Below, in pieces: positions 9,280 to 18,489 of a stretch of 64,000 nt of DNA. The translations under genes were made by a program, and so were the position numbers. Position 1 is the first letter of the stretch, and every line of letters starts with the position of its first letter. Origin of the DNA: a virus; the IMG/VR virus record IMGVR_UViG_3300025168_000032, positions 121,653 to 185,652 of that record. One strand, 5' to 3'. Under the pieces are notes generated by a model. The model worked only from the letters and a program-made list of their open reading frames with translations, did no database searches and was not told where the DNA came from.

Positions 9280-9553
9280 GTTCAAAGTTGGAGATCTTGT
9301 GGAACTAAGTGATTTTGGCCAAACTATGGCTGGCGATTGGAGTATAAAATACGGCGTGGTAGTGAAAGGGCCCTATAGCATGGGATTACCGGGAGGCCAA
9401 GAGCCAGAGGGATACTACATAGCATATGATATAATGCTGGGTGATGAACTAATTAAGAGGATACCAATTCAATTTATTATGAGGATGGACAAAGATGAAG
9501 AAAATAATAAATCAGTGGAAAAAATGGTCATTCGAGACCCCAAAGAGTGGTAA
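9269..9553 (+). CDS. VGDLV-family small protein
   Basis: A 94-residue protein starts at GTG 9269 inside the end of thyX, with GCGAGG nearby. FKVGDLVELSD opens it, then alternating beta-like segments (YGVVVKGPY, GYYIAYDIML, IPIQFIMRM). It belongs to the family of tiny SH3/KOW-like barrels that recurs about thirty times here. The function is unknown. Confidence 0.65.
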   Translation: MGHKFKVGDLVELSDFGQTMAGDWSIKYGVVVKGPYSMGLPGGQEPEGYYIAYDIMLGDELIKRIPIQFIMRMDKDEENNKSVEKMVIRDPKEW

Positions 9554-10396
9554 ATGATAACTGAATACCATTTTAATAAGCTTAATATTGGTGGATCTGT
9601 GGAGTGTTTGCTTCATTCATTTATAAATGATGAGCAGGTTCTATTAATCGATCCGCTGTATCCTTTCCAGTTATCAACTGTAGAATATACTAGCAGTCTT
9701 AAGTTTTTGGGATACGACAACAATCGAAAGACTTACAAATCAGAGATGTGGGACAGATTGTCCTTCCTTTTATCAATGTCAGGTCAGATTATATTTCCTA
9801 ACATAGTAAAGACATATAGGGAGGAAAACAATAGGTTTATTCTTGTCACCGAGTCTAACAAAAGAATTATTATTACTTATGACGAACTCACTATATTCGA
9901 AAAAATGGGAGATTCCCATGTTAGTGTTTATGATTGGTTCAATGTTAGGTCTGGTAACAATCACACCTATGATGTTATCGAGGACAACAAGAGTGACTTT
10001 GTTCATACACTGCATTTCTATAAAGCAAACAGAATCGGGACCAACAGTTTCATGAGAGATATATGTGCAGAATCTCGATTGCCAACAAGATATTTGAATG
10101 ATGTGGGCCATACCGAAGGTATAGCTAGGTTGAAAACTATTAAGATGATGCTTGGGTCTGGCATAAGGGGCCAAAGCAATGGCTACGGAACAAAGGGACA
10201 ACAGGTTCATATGCCGATCAAAATTGAGCACACGCACCGTGAGGTTATAGAGGATTATACGCCCACTAGGACATTAGATGAAATTTTACAAGATAAAAGA
10301 AAGGAAGGTAAAGCATGGAATTTAGCGAAGAGGCTTTTTAGACATAAGCAAATTGCTATATTGCAAAAAAGTATAAGACTTCCTGCTTACCTATGA
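9554..10396 (+). CDS. Hypothetical protein, coupled to nucleotidyltransferase-like gene
   Basis: A 280-residue soluble protein with no recognised motif. Its N-terminal half is beta-rich (VLLIDPLYPFQL, FILVTESNKRIIITYDE) and its C-terminal half is basic and helical. It begins one base after the previous stop and overlaps the next gene by 4 nt (ATGA). This points to co-translation and perhaps a complex with the next protein. Confidence 0.7.
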   Translation: MITEYHFNKLNIGGSVECLLHSFINDEQVLLIDPLYPFQLSTVEYTSSLKFLGYDNNRKTYKSEMWDRLSFLLSMSGQIIFPNIVKTYREENNRFILVTESNKRIIITYDELTIFEKMGDSHVSVYDWFNVRSGNNHTYDVIEDNKSDFVHTLHFYKANRIGTNSFMRDICAESRLPTRYLNDVGHTEGIARLKTIKMMLGSGIRGQSNGYGTKGQQVHMPIKIEHTHREVIEDYTPTRTLDEILQDKRKEGKAWNLAKRLFRHKQIAILQKSIRLPAYL

Positions 10397-11292
10397 AAGC
10401 GTTCAGTTCACAAGCAAATTTCCATCTTGCAGGGATCATACCGGTTGCCGGCCAGCCTTTGGACTTTGGTATGCCATACCCTGATTGTTTGGTCCCAATA
10501 GCACCAGACTACACGATGATCGAAGCTGCTATCATTGAAGCGGCATTTGCTGGCTGTGATACGATATGGGTTATTTGCAATGATGATTTGGCACCTGTAG
10601 TTAGGCATAGGGTCGGAGACTTTATCCAAGATCCGGTGCATTTTTATAATAAATTTGATGCATTGCCGAGTCTTCGTAGAAAGCGTATACCAATCTATTG
10701 GGTCCCGGTCCACGCAAAAGATAGACACAGAAGAGATAGTCTTTCATGGTCAGTTCTGACCGGGGCAATCTCTTGCTTGAAGATCGCTAGTCAATTATCG
10801 AAGTGGTTAATACCAGAAAAGTACTATGTTTCGTTTCCTTACGGGATTATGGACCCAAGAAAACTACAAAAAGTTAGAGGCAAAATAAGAAATAAAAACA
10901 ACTTTTATGTGGTCTCTGAGGGAAAGACTGTGGAGGATAATATGTATTCTAGTTTTACTTTTGGTAAAGAAGAATTTATAATTTATCGTCGTAATGCTAG
11001 AAAAGGAACCGGAATGTACACTACAGAAATTGTTGATGAACGAGGGCTCCCCAGAAGCAAAATACCAGTAGAAGAAAGGTGGAGTGCGAGATTTTTTGAA
11101 CCAAAAGATGTTTTTTACGGTGTGAACGTTAACAACGGGTACCAACACAATGTAGAAAACTTTTATAATTTGGATGGCTGGGATGCTTATCGTGAATATA
11201 TGTTGTCCGATTTAGCTAGAGAAACACAGCGCCCAACAAAAGAATTGTTTTCTTACAGAGAATTCAACAGGATTGCAGAAGACCGAGACTAG
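10393..11292 (+). CDS. Putative sugar-nucleotidyltransferase-like (GT-A fold) protein
   Basis: In this 299-residue protein the first 70 residues follow the NTP-transferase layout: AGIIPVAGQP, PDCLVPIAP, IIEAAFAGCDTIWVICND. This resembles glucose-1-phosphate thymidylyltransferases and GlmU, although the G-x-G-T-R loop is not canonical. The remainder is unrecognised. A role in activating a sugar phosphate would suit the phosphomannomutase and cupin in this window. It could also be a catalytically inactive relative. Confidence 0.45.
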   Translation: MKAFSSQANFHLAGIIPVAGQPLDFGMPYPDCLVPIAPDYTMIEAAIIEAAFAGCDTIWVICNDDLAPVVRHRVGDFIQDPVHFYNKFDALPSLRRKRIPIYWVPVHAKDRHRRDSLSWSVLTGAISCLKIASQLSKWLIPEKYYVSFPYGIMDPRKLQKVRGKIRNKNNFYVVSEGKTVEDNMYSSFTFGKEEFIIYRRNARKGTGMYTTEIVDERGLPRSKIPVEERWSARFFEPKDVFYGVNVNNGYQHNVENFYNLDGWDAYREYMLSDLARETQRPTKELFSYREFNRIAEDRD

Positions 11293-11299
11293 TTAAGGT

Positions 11300-11941
11300 A
11301 TGTCCTTGGTACAAAAGAGATACAAAAAATTAGTTAAAGAGTTGGTTTTTGTTTATACTGAATTGGAATTTGTTAAGGAAGTTTTAGCAGACGCCCATTC
11401 TGATTTTGAAGCATACTACCAGAGGTTTTGTGCTGAAAACAATGTTCCTCTTACCGATTTAAATGAAAAACACAAAGAAAGAATAGAGGAAGTGATCCCG
11501 CACCCAAAAAAACAAGAGGCTGACGAGGAAGGTATAATAAAAGTTGAGGCTCCACCTGAACCTCCACCGCCAAAAATATACAAAGTGTTCACAAAGATGT
11601 ATAGAATGATAACTTCCAGAATTCACCCTGATAAGTTTGCTGGTCGCGAAGAGACACCAGAGATAAAAGAAAAGATCTTGATGTTTAAGGATTGTACGAA
11701 ATCCTATAACGATAGAAACTGGGGCAAGTTCCTTGATATTTGTGAAAAACTTGATATAATACCAACCAGATATGAAGGAGTTAGTTCGGTAATAAGAGAT
11801 GAGATTTCAGATATTAACAAAAAAATAGTTAATGGCAAAAGGGCGTTTAGCTGGAAGTTGTATGAGTGTGAAGAGGATGACTCTTGCAAAGACAAAGTAA
11901 TCAAGGACTTTTTGTTTCAATTATTTAAATACAAAGCATAG
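11300..11941 (+). CDS. J-domain (DnaJ-like) protein
   Basis: A 213-residue protein has an N-terminal coiled-coil-like helix, a Pro-rich linker (PPEPPPPK, about 85-91) and a J-domain-like module with the HPD motif at residues 109-111 (SRIHPDKFAG). The helix after HPD (KEKILMFKDCTKSYNDRNW) matches helix III. J proteins activate Hsp70, and here it may recruit host DnaK. It adds to the phage's GroEL/GroES. Confidence 0.7.
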   Translation: MSLVQKRYKKLVKELVFVYTELEFVKEVLADAHSDFEAYYQRFCAENNVPLTDLNEKHKERIEEVIPHPKKQEADEEGIIKVEAPPEPPPPKIYKVFTKMYRMITSRIHPDKFAGREETPEIKEKILMFKDCTKSYNDRNWGKFLDICEKLDIIPTRYEGVSSVIRDEISDINKKIVNGKRAFSWKLYECEEDDSCKDKVIKDFLFQLFKYKA

Positions 11942-11949
11942 GAGTTAAT

Positions 11950-12927
11950 ATGCATTTCGATCCAAACGAAAAATTACGTAGCCTAATCACCAAGAACGGT
12001 GGCTTTGCTAACGCCCATTCCCACTTAGACCGTGCCCACACTGTCACAGAGAAAAACTTACAAGATGTAGTTTACAACCATCTTCATGAAAAATGGCTTT
12101 ATGTTGATGGCTATAAGGCGTCTGCATCAGAAGCCCAATACTATAATAATATTTCCCAAGCTTTGGTCGGGCAAATATCTATGGGAACCACCTCTTGTTT
12201 GTCATTTATAGACATTGACCACGTTGCGGGCTATCGAGCTTTGCGGGCAGCACGTTCTGCAAAAAAAGATTTTGAAGGTCAATTGGACTTCAAGATAGCA
12301 TGTCAGACACTAAAAGGTATTTTAGATAAACGATGCAAGATCATGCTAATTGAGTGTTTGGAGTATAATCTGATTGACGTTATTGGATCATTGCCCGGAG
12401 CCGACAAAGGGCAGGAAGAGAAACATATTGACTATCTGATGCGGCTAGCTAAAGTGTACAATAAGAGACTCCATGTTCATGTTGACCAGCTAAATACCAG
12501 AGCGGAAAAGGAAACCGAAATGCTAGCCAGAATGACAATAAAACATGGCATGGAAAACCGAGTTACGGCTGTCCATTCGATTAGTCTGTCATGCCACCCT
12601 AAACACTACCGGGACGATGTGTATAAAATGTCAAAAGATGCGGGCCTATCATTCATAACTTGTCCGACTGCTTGGATTGACGCAAGAAGGTCGGAGGAAG
12701 AAACCCCAACCCACAATGCTGTTACGCCAGTGGATGAGTTGTTGAATAATGATTTAATTGTAGCGATAGGTTCAGACAACATCCATGATGTTTATAAGCC
12801 CTTTTCAACAGGTGATATGTTTACGGAAATAAAGTTTTTACTTGAGTCATTGCACATTTATGATATGCAGACCCTAGTTAATATAGCAACCAAAAATGGT
12901 TTAGAGGTTATAGGTTCTCTTGATTAG
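11950..12927 (+). CDS. Cytosine deaminase-like amidohydrolase
   Basis: This 325-residue metal-dependent hydrolase belongs to the amidohydrolase superfamily and is closest to CodA. The sequence shows NAHSHLDR with His23/His25 and Asp27, HVHVD with His175/His177, AVHSIS with His209, and IGSDN with Asp276, giving the expected HxH...H...H...D set. CodA turns cytosine into uracil, while related enzymes act on other amidines or guanines, so the substrate is not certain. AGGAG precedes the ATG. A pyrimidine-salvage role fits ThyX, TK and dUTPase. Confidence 0.75.
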   Translation: MHFDPNEKLRSLITKNGGFANAHSHLDRAHTVTEKNLQDVVYNHLHEKWLYVDGYKASASEAQYYNNISQALVGQISMGTTSCLSFIDIDHVAGYRALRAARSAKKDFEGQLDFKIACQTLKGILDKRCKIMLIECLEYNLIDVIGSLPGADKGQEEKHIDYLMRLAKVYNKRLHVHVDQLNTRAEKETEMLARMTIKHGMENRVTAVHSISLSCHPKHYRDDVYKMSKDAGLSFITCPTAWIDARRSEEETPTHNAVTPVDELLNNDLIVAIGSDNIHDVYKPFSTGDMFTEIKFLLESLHIYDMQTLVNIATKNGLEVIGSLD

Positions 12928-13221
12928 ATGCGTAAAAATAAATTTAAAGTTGGTGATTTGGTTGTTTTAACGGGGTTAGACGGCGTGATAGGGTATAAAC
13001 ATATAATCAATGGCGAGCTTGGGGTTATAATCGAAGTTATCTCATTACCAGCACCAGAAATACCTTTATCCATGGCCAGTTTCTTTTTTGATTATTTGGT
13101 TTTAGTCAGTGGCACAGAGATCATGCTGTTCGAGGAAGAATTGAGAGAATACCCGATAGATTACAAGCCGTGTGTGGCTTGCGACTGTGACCCGTGTGAT
13201 TGTGAGTGGGGCATAGAGTGA
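12928..13221 (+). CDS. VGDLV-family protein with Cys-rich tail
   Basis: A 97-residue protein whose KFKVGDLVVLTG start and GELGVIIEVISL strand place it in the VGDLV family. Its C-terminus adds CVACDCDPCDCEW, a compact cysteine cluster that could bind a metal. The ATG abuts the amidohydrolase stop. Confidence 0.65.
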   Translation: MRKNKFKVGDLVVLTGLDGVIGYKHIINGELGVIIEVISLPAPEIPLSMASFFFDYLVLVSGTEIMLFEEELREYPIDYKPCVACDCDPCDCEWGIE

Positions 13222-13409
13222 GGCAGATAAAAGGAAAATCGATAGCATTTATAGAAGCTTGTGGTCCAATACCAAAAGGAGCTAGGGGACTTTGCACAGA
13301 AGAGTGCCTTCAGACAAATACAATCAGAATATGGCTGATTCAGTCTGTATTCGGAGTTAACGAATTTGCCATCTCAAGAAAACATATCGGAAAAATCCAC
13401 ATTTTTTAA
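13218..13409 (+). CDS. Small hypothetical protein
   Basis: A 63-residue ORF starts at GTG 13218, overlapping the previous stop by 4 nt (GTGA). It is predicted beta-rich (SIAFIEACGPIPKGARG, TIRIWLIQSVFG). It may be a divergent relative of the VGDLV barrels that lacks the GDLV turn. An in-frame GTG at 13206 is less likely. Confidence 0.5.
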   Translation: MRQIKGKSIAFIEACGPIPKGARGLCTEECLQTNTIRIWLIQSVFGVNEFAISRKHIGKIHIF

Positions 13410-13596
13410 AGTTGGTGATCTGGTTCAATACTACGCTATGTCTGACGGTGACGGTGCATGGTTGTCTCCCGGATCATACGGCGTAATTCTGAAAATATCT
13501 GTAGAATTGGGCCGCGATGGCGCTGCACAAGTTCACTGGATAGACGGTAGCGGTATTTGTTTTATTTGTTGCAGTTATTTAAGAATAATTTTTTGA
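13366..13596 (+). CDS. VGDLV-family small protein
   Basis: A 76-residue protein from TTG 13366 with GGAG nine bases upstream, overlapping the preceding gene by 44 nt. FFKVGDLVQYY, GSYGVILKIS and AAQVHWIDGSG show the family's three-strand pattern. The end overlaps the next promoter's -35. Confidence 0.55.
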   Translation: MPSQENISEKSTFFKVGDLVQYYAMSDGDGAWLSPGSYGVILKISVELGRDGAAQVHWIDGSGICFICCSYLRIIF

Positions 13597-13620
13597 CAAG
13601 CACTGGAAACGTGTTATGTT
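13593..13620 (+). promoter_or_regulatory. Sigma-70-like promoter for ParB-like gene
   Basis: TTGACA (13593-13598), a 16-bp spacer ending in TGT, and TATGTT (13615-13620). The transcript would begin with two small hairpins. Confidence 0.7.
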
Positions 13621-13626
13621 ATATAT

Positions 13627-13664
13627 GGTTCCGTTCAGGAACCAATTTCTGGCCGTTTAGGCCA
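13627..13664 (+). promoter_or_regulatory. Tandem hairpins in the 5' leader of the ParB-like gene
   Basis: Two perfect short stem-loops lie back to back: GGTTCC-GTTCA-GGAACC (13627-13643) and TGGCC-GTTTA-GGCCA (13650-13664). Both have a GTTNA loop. They occupy the likely 5' end of the mRNA and have no U run, so they look like RNA-stability or protein-binding structures rather than terminators. Confidence 0.55.
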
Positions 13665-13682
13665 TACAAAAATGGAAACAAA

Positions 13683-14738
13683 ATGTTAAAAGAAAAAACA
13701 AATGGAACAACAACCTTAAATGTTGGAAACTACAAAAATAACATCACGACATATGAAAGCATGGGCGCTAAATTTGTTGGCGCTGAGTGGTTTGACTGGG
13801 ATCAATTGGAAATTTCCGATAGGCAATATCAAACACGGGTGGCCGATGCAGATCTTGGGCATATCGCAACTTTGGCTGCTGATATTGAAAATATCGGAAT
13901 CCAAACACTTCCGATTGTTGAATTTGACCCTGTAAAGGTAAAATATCGTGTTTTGTCTGGGTTTCATCGTATGTTGGCACTGCACAAAAACAATGATAAC
14001 CCAGAATCAGCAAAGAATAAATACCCAGCCATTGTCTTGGAATTTCAAGATAGTATAAAGAGGTGGGAATTTTTACAACACTGTAATAATCATCGCCCAT
14101 CAAAATCGCATGGAAAAAGTGATGCTGTTGCGTATATTAAAAAGATGCAATCGATGGGGCACTTTGACAAATACGGTAAAGATGAAAAAGCGATTCAGAA
14201 TCAAGTCTATCAAATGCTTACAAAACATTATCCTAGAATTAAAACAAGTACAAAAGCATCAATTTTTGAAGAAGCTTTGAATTTTAAAACAAAGAAAGTG
14301 AAAACTTGGACCCCTTCAGAAGCCAAAGTCGAAGTCCAAAGAATTCACGGCAAGCCCCACAAAAGTGGAGCCGTTGAAGGTGATGCTTGCTATATTACTT
14401 CTGACTATAATGTTGTTAGAAAGTCGATTTATGTTAAGAGTACAGATCGAGCAAATCAAATTCACGACAAAACATCGTCAAGTCGGTTGGATATTAAGCT
14501 TGTTACTTGGGCTCCAAAACAATATAATATCGGCAGTGGGATTAAAGATTTGAAAGCATTTAGAAAAAATGCTTTAAAAGATTTGACCGTAATGAACAAT
14601 ATGGTCTGGGGACCGTCAAAGGTTAGTTTGGTTACGGAAGTTGACTTCTTGCACCAAGCACTAACCGGTGAAGAGAAGGAGTCAATCCCAATAAAATATA
14701 AGTGGTCTTCAAAAAACAAGAAGTTCAACTTAGTTTAA
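13683..14738 (+). CDS. ParB-like nuclease-domain protein
   Basis: A 351-residue protein with ParB/Srx-type features near residues 45-110: a QYQTRV segment (compare ParB NPRxxF), HIATLAADIENIGIQTLPIVEF, and YRVLSGFHRMLAL, which matches the xIxGxHRxxA block. Lys-rich regions follow. Related phage proteins bind DNA or have CTPase/nuclease activity. No strong Shine-Dalgarno precedes ATG 13683, only a hairpin-rich leader. It is monocistronic, with its own promoter and terminator. Confidence 0.65.
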   Translation: MLKEKTNGTTTLNVGNYKNNITTYESMGAKFVGAEWFDWDQLEISDRQYQTRVADADLGHIATLAADIENIGIQTLPIVEFDPVKVKYRVLSGFHRMLALHKNNDNPESAKNKYPAIVLEFQDSIKRWEFLQHCNNHRPSKSHGKSDAVAYIKKMQSMGHFDKYGKDEKAIQNQVYQMLTKHYPRIKTSTKASIFEEALNFKTKKVKTWTPSEAKVEVQRIHGKPHKSGAVEGDACYITSDYNVVRKSIYVKSTDRANQIHDKTSSSRLDIKLVTWAPKQYNIGSGIKDLKAFRKNALKDLTVMNNMVWGPSKVSLVTEVDFLHQALTGEEKESIPIKYKWSSKNKKFNLV

Positions 14739-14752
14739 GTTTTTCGTAAGAG

Positions 14753-14784
14753 CCCCTTGACATTTGTCAGGGGGTTTGTTATTT
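14753..14784 (+). terminator. Rho-independent terminator after ParB-like gene
   Basis: CCCCTTGACA pairs with TGTCAGGGGG (14753-14774), followed by TTTGTTATTT. Confidence 0.85.
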
Positions 14785-14815
14785 ATATATTATAGAGTTT
14801 ACATCGGAGGTAAAT

Positions 14816-17800
14816 ATGAACAACATTAAATTCGTTGGGCTTCATGCTCACTGTGGAGTTGGTTCTCCATTTGACGGCTTCGGATTCCCCGCTGACCACA
14901 TGGACTTCGCACATAAGAATGGCTGCGAAGCTCTGGCCTTGACAGATCATGGTAATATGAACGGGACAAGCTACCAAGTACTACACGCCAAGAAGATGCA
15001 AAAGCAAGGAAAGAGTTTCAAGCCCATATTCGGCGTCGAGGCGTATTTTATCTCTGATGTTGTTGAGTGGCGCAAGACCTACGAAGAGCATAAGGCTGAT
15101 AAGAAGAAAGCTCGCGCCCTTTCAAAAGAACAGTCAGGCACCAACATTGAAGCCGAAGGTGCCAGCAAGAGCAAGGGGACTGCAATTAATCGCTCTCGTC
15201 ACATTGTTCTTCTTGCAATGAGCCAAGAGGGTCTTAACAATATTTATAAGATGGTCTCAGAATCTTATACCGGAGACTACTTCTATCGTAAACCAAGGAT
15301 TGATTATGCACTACTTAACAAATATTCTAGCGGCGTTATTTGCCTTTCCGCTTGTCTTGGCGGTATATATGCTGGTTGCTATTGGGCCAACCGCGAAGAG
15401 GGCAAAGAGGCTGTTCTTGCGGCTATGCGAGACACCACCGAAAGAATGGTTTCAATCCTTGGAGACCGTTGGTACGGAGAACTTCAATGGAATAACGTCC
15501 CGGAGCAACATGAACTCAACAACTATGTTATCCAAATGCACGAAGAATATGGAATCCCGTTAGTTTCCACAGCAGATTCCCATTACCCAACACCAGACGC
15601 TTGGAACGACAGAGAACTATATAAGAGACTTGGCTGGCTTGGTAGGGGAAAACCCGAATGGCTTGACATGAATCTTCCGACATCAGTTCAAGAGATGGAG
15701 TATGAGCTTTATCCAAAGAACGGAGATCAAATGTGGGAAGCATATAAGAAATATTCTAATGATTGTGGAGTAAAATATGATGATAAACTTGTACTTGATA
15801 GCATTGAGAGAACTCACGATATTGCTTTCAACCGGATTGAAAGATTTTATCCTGATGATACCGTTCGTTTACCTGACTTTGTGGTTCCTGCTGGATATAC
15901 TGCCGATGATTATCTCAAGCGTATAGCCACTGAGGGTTTGTTTTCTTTACTTAAGAAGACTTCTCGCTTGGAGCACAACACTGAATATAAACTCAGACTT
16001 GACCACGAACTCAAAGTTATTGCTGATCGTGGGTTTTCTAAATACTTTCTAACCATGAAGGCAATCGCGGATAAAACAAATGAAATACAAATCTCTGGGC
16101 CCGGTCGAGGCTCTGCGGCTGGTTCTCTTGTTGCTTATGCTCTTGGTATTACTCAAGTGGACCCAGTTTCTTACGACCTCCTCTTCTCGCGGTTTTTACG
16201 TGCTGATGCTACTGATTACCCTGATATCGATTACGATGTGTCTGAGCCGATGGCTCTAAAAGAAAAACTGATCGATGATTGGGGTAGCAATGTTGTTGTT
16301 CCTATATCGAACTTCAGCACCTTGCAACTTAAGTCGCTCATCAAAGACATCAGTAAGTTTTATGACGTGCCATTCGTGGAAGCGAACGCAGTAACAAACA
16401 AGATGTTGTTTGAGGCTACACCGTTGGCCAAAGCCAAGCATGGCATCAAAGCGGGGGTATATAATCCTACATTCGACGAGGTTATCCAATACAGCGAGTC
16501 GCTCCAAAAATTTTTTTCCACATACCCCAAGATTAAGGATCATGTGTTGGGTCTTGTAGGGCAAGTCCGGCAGGTTTCCCGTCACGCAGGTGGTGTGGTG
16601 ATCGGAGAGGACTTGGACAAGTACATGCCACTCATAGCATCCAAGGGAGTCAGGCAGACTCCGTGGAGCGAGGGTATGAATGTTCGACACCTTGAGCCTA
16701 TGGGTTTCATCAAGTTTGATTTGCTCGGTCTATCGACTCTTCGTATGGTTGAGGATTGCATCTCCCTCATTCTCAAGAGACACCACGACATACCAGAGCC
16801 CACGTTTGCACAGATCAAAGACTATTACGACACCAAGTTACACCCAGATGTTATAGATTTAGGAGACCAGAACGTTTATGAAAATATATTCCACAAAGGA
16901 AAGTGGGTTGGAATCTTCCAGTTCGCGGAACAAGGCGCACAAAAATTTGCTCAACGAGCCAAACCAAGATCCATTATCGATATATCTGCTATTACTAGCA
17001 TATACCGTCCCGGTCCTTTATCGGCTGGTGTTGATAAGCAATATGTAAAAGCCAAGGAAGAACCCGAATCAGTCAAGTACCTCAACAAAATTGTTCGCTC
17101 CGTGACTCAGGAAACACATGGGTTCTTAATTTTTCAAGAACAAATCGCCATGCTAGCTCATAAGCTAGGTGACAATATCACCCTCGACGAAGGGAACCTA
17201 TTGCGTAAGCTGCTCACCAAGAAGGGAACAGGTAAAGGAAACGAGGACAAAGAACGGATATACGACAAGTTCATCAGGGGATGTAGAGACAAACGCATTT
17301 CGGATAAAAAAGCTAACGCTTTATGGACAACTTTCGAGTACTTTTCGGGCTATGGCTTTAACAAGTCACATGCCGTTTCTTATTCTATTATCAGCTATCA
17401 GTGCGCTTGGCTATGCAACTATTACCAAGCAGAGTGGACAGCAGCGTTCCTCGAAAGAGAACCAGAGTCGCGCAAAGAGAAAGCCATAAACCTCGCAAAA
17501 CAGCACGGTTTTACGATCAAGGATATCGACCTTAATACCTCTGGCATGAGGTGGGAGATACTTGATAAAAACACCCTTGTTGCCCCCCTGACGACTATCA
17601 AGGGACTGGGGGAGAAAGCCATTGAACAGATCCTCAACAACCGTCCGTTCAATACGGTGGAGGAGTTTATCTTTAATGAGGACATTGTATACTCAAAGCT
17701 CAACAAGAGAGCGTTCGATGTTCTTTGTAGAGCAGGAGCCTTACGGGATTTGGTTGACGAACGATTCACAGGAGACAAACATTTCTGGTCGGCAGTGTGT

Positions 17801-18247
17801 GTAGATCGCCCAAGAAAGCCCAAAAATCTCATTGAGAACATTGAGAAGTATGCACCGGAAGGTTCCTTCACAGAAGAGGAAAAAATTACCTTCTTAAGCG
17901 ACTTAACTGGCATCTTCCCTATGTCTAAGGTTATAACCCCTGACGTTCAAGCTAGAATTGATGAATGGTGTTCTCCTCCGATATCAGAATACGACCCAGA
18001 CCTTGGGTATTGTTGGTGCATCCCCCGCTCAATAACCCAAAAGAAATCAAAGAATGGAAAGAACTTTTATGTTGTTGAGGTAATAGACGCCAACTCTGTT
18101 TTGACCAAGATTCGCTGTTGGTCTGTCAAGCCTGAGCGGGATAACATCCACATTAATAGGCCATATATGATTAAGCCGAAATACAATGCAGATTGGGGAT
18201 TCAGCACTTATGGTATGGTAAACAATTCTTGGTTTTTGTTGGGATAG
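14816..18247 (+). CDS. dnaE: DNA polymerase III alpha subunit (DnaE-type)
   Basis: A 1143-residue family C replicative polymerase. The N-terminal PHP domain has HAHCGVGSPFDG and LTDHGNMNG. The polymerase core has SGPGRGSAAGSLVAYALG and the catalytic carboxylates Asp470 and Asp472 in YPDIDYDV and Asp635 in FDLLGL. A helix-hairpin-helix-like region (TIKGLGEKAIEQI) and a C-terminal OB-like domain follow. TCGGAGG precedes the ATG. T4-like phages normally use family B, so a DnaE polymerase beside gp32/UvsX/gp41-type proteins is a mixed replisome. No clamp or loader was recognised in the window. Confidence 0.95.
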   Translation: MNNIKFVGLHAHCGVGSPFDGFGFPADHMDFAHKNGCEALALTDHGNMNGTSYQVLHAKKMQKQGKSFKPIFGVEAYFISDVVEWRKTYEEHKADKKKARALSKEQSGTNIEAEGASKSKGTAINRSRHIVLLAMSQEGLNNIYKMVSESYTGDYFYRKPRIDYALLNKYSSGVICLSACLGGIYAGCYWANREEGKEAVLAAMRDTTERMVSILGDRWYGELQWNNVPEQHELNNYVIQMHEEYGIPLVSTADSHYPTPDAWNDRELYKRLGWLGRGKPEWLDMNLPTSVQEMEYELYPKNGDQMWEAYKKYSNDCGVKYDDKLVLDSIERTHDIAFNRIERFYPDDTVRLPDFVVPAGYTADDYLKRIATEGLFSLLKKTSRLEHNTEYKLRLDHELKVIADRGFSKYFLTMKAIADKTNEIQISGPGRGSAAGSLVAYALGITQVDPVSYDLLFSRFLRADATDYPDIDYDVSEPMALKEKLIDDWGSNVVVPISNFSTLQLKSLIKDISKFYDVPFVEANAVTNKMLFEATPLAKAKHGIKAGVYNPTFDEVIQYSESLQKFFSTYPKIKDHVLGLVGQVRQVSRHAGGVVIGEDLDKYMPLIASKGVRQTPWSEGMNVRHLEPMGFIKFDLLGLSTLRMVEDCISLILKRHHDIPEPTFAQIKDYYDTKLHPDVIDLGDQNVYENIFHKGKWVGIFQFAEQGAQKFAQRAKPRSIIDISAITSIYRPGPLSAGVDKQYVKAKEEPESVKYLNKIVRSVTQETHGFLIFQEQIAMLAHKLGDNITLDEGNLLRKLLTKKGTGKGNEDKERIYDKFIRGCRDKRISDKKANALWTTFEYFSGYGFNKSHAVSYSIISYQCAWLCNYYQAEWTAAFLEREPESRKEKAINLAKQHGFTIKDIDLNTSGMRWEILDKNTLVAPLTTIKGLGEKAIEQILNNRPFNTVEEFIFNEDIVYSKLNKRAFDVLCRAGALRDLVDERFTGDKHFWSAVCVDRPRKPKNLIENIEKYAPEGSFTEEEKITFLSDLTGIFPMSKVITPDVQARIDEWCSPPISEYDPDLGYCWCIPRSITQKKSKNGKNFYVVEVIDANSVLTKIRCWSVKPERDNIHINRPYMIKPKYNADWGFSTYGMVNNSWFLLG

Positions 18248-18250
18248 TTC

Positions 18251-18278
18251 TTGACAAACTCGCATAATGTGTTAATAT
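18251..18278 (+). promoter_or_regulatory. Sigma-70-like promoter
   Basis: TTGACA (18251-18256), 16 bp ending TGT, and TAATAT (18273-18278). It lies four bases after the polymerase stop. Confidence 0.65.
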
Positions 18279-18307
18279 TATAATACAATTCAAAGTTTGG
18301 GATTGAT

Positions 18308-18478
18308 ATGAATTTTAATAATTTGAATAAAGCCGTATTAATTGGTGATTTGGTTTGCTTAGATGGTGCTCACTTCATTGTCATAAATGTGAACAAAGAT
18401 ACAATACCTGAGATTTTAACCGGGATCTCTGTAGAGCATTCATACGAGCTTAATTTTACAATAGAAAATGTAGCATAA
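18308..18478 (+). CDS. VGDLV-family small protein
   Basis: A 56-residue protein starting MNFNNLNKAVLIGDLVCLDG, with HFIVINVNKD as the second strand. It is the first gene after a promoter. The upstream AAAGTTTGGGATT is only a weak ribosome site. Confidence 0.6.
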   Translation: MNFNNLNKAVLIGDLVCLDGAHFIVINVNKDTIPEILTGISVEHSYELNFTIENVA

Positions 18479-18489
18479 AGGAGGTTAAC

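Noticed and set aside
14462-14728. Minus-strand frame in the ParB-like gene
   Set aside because: Shadow of the coding strand with no start signals.
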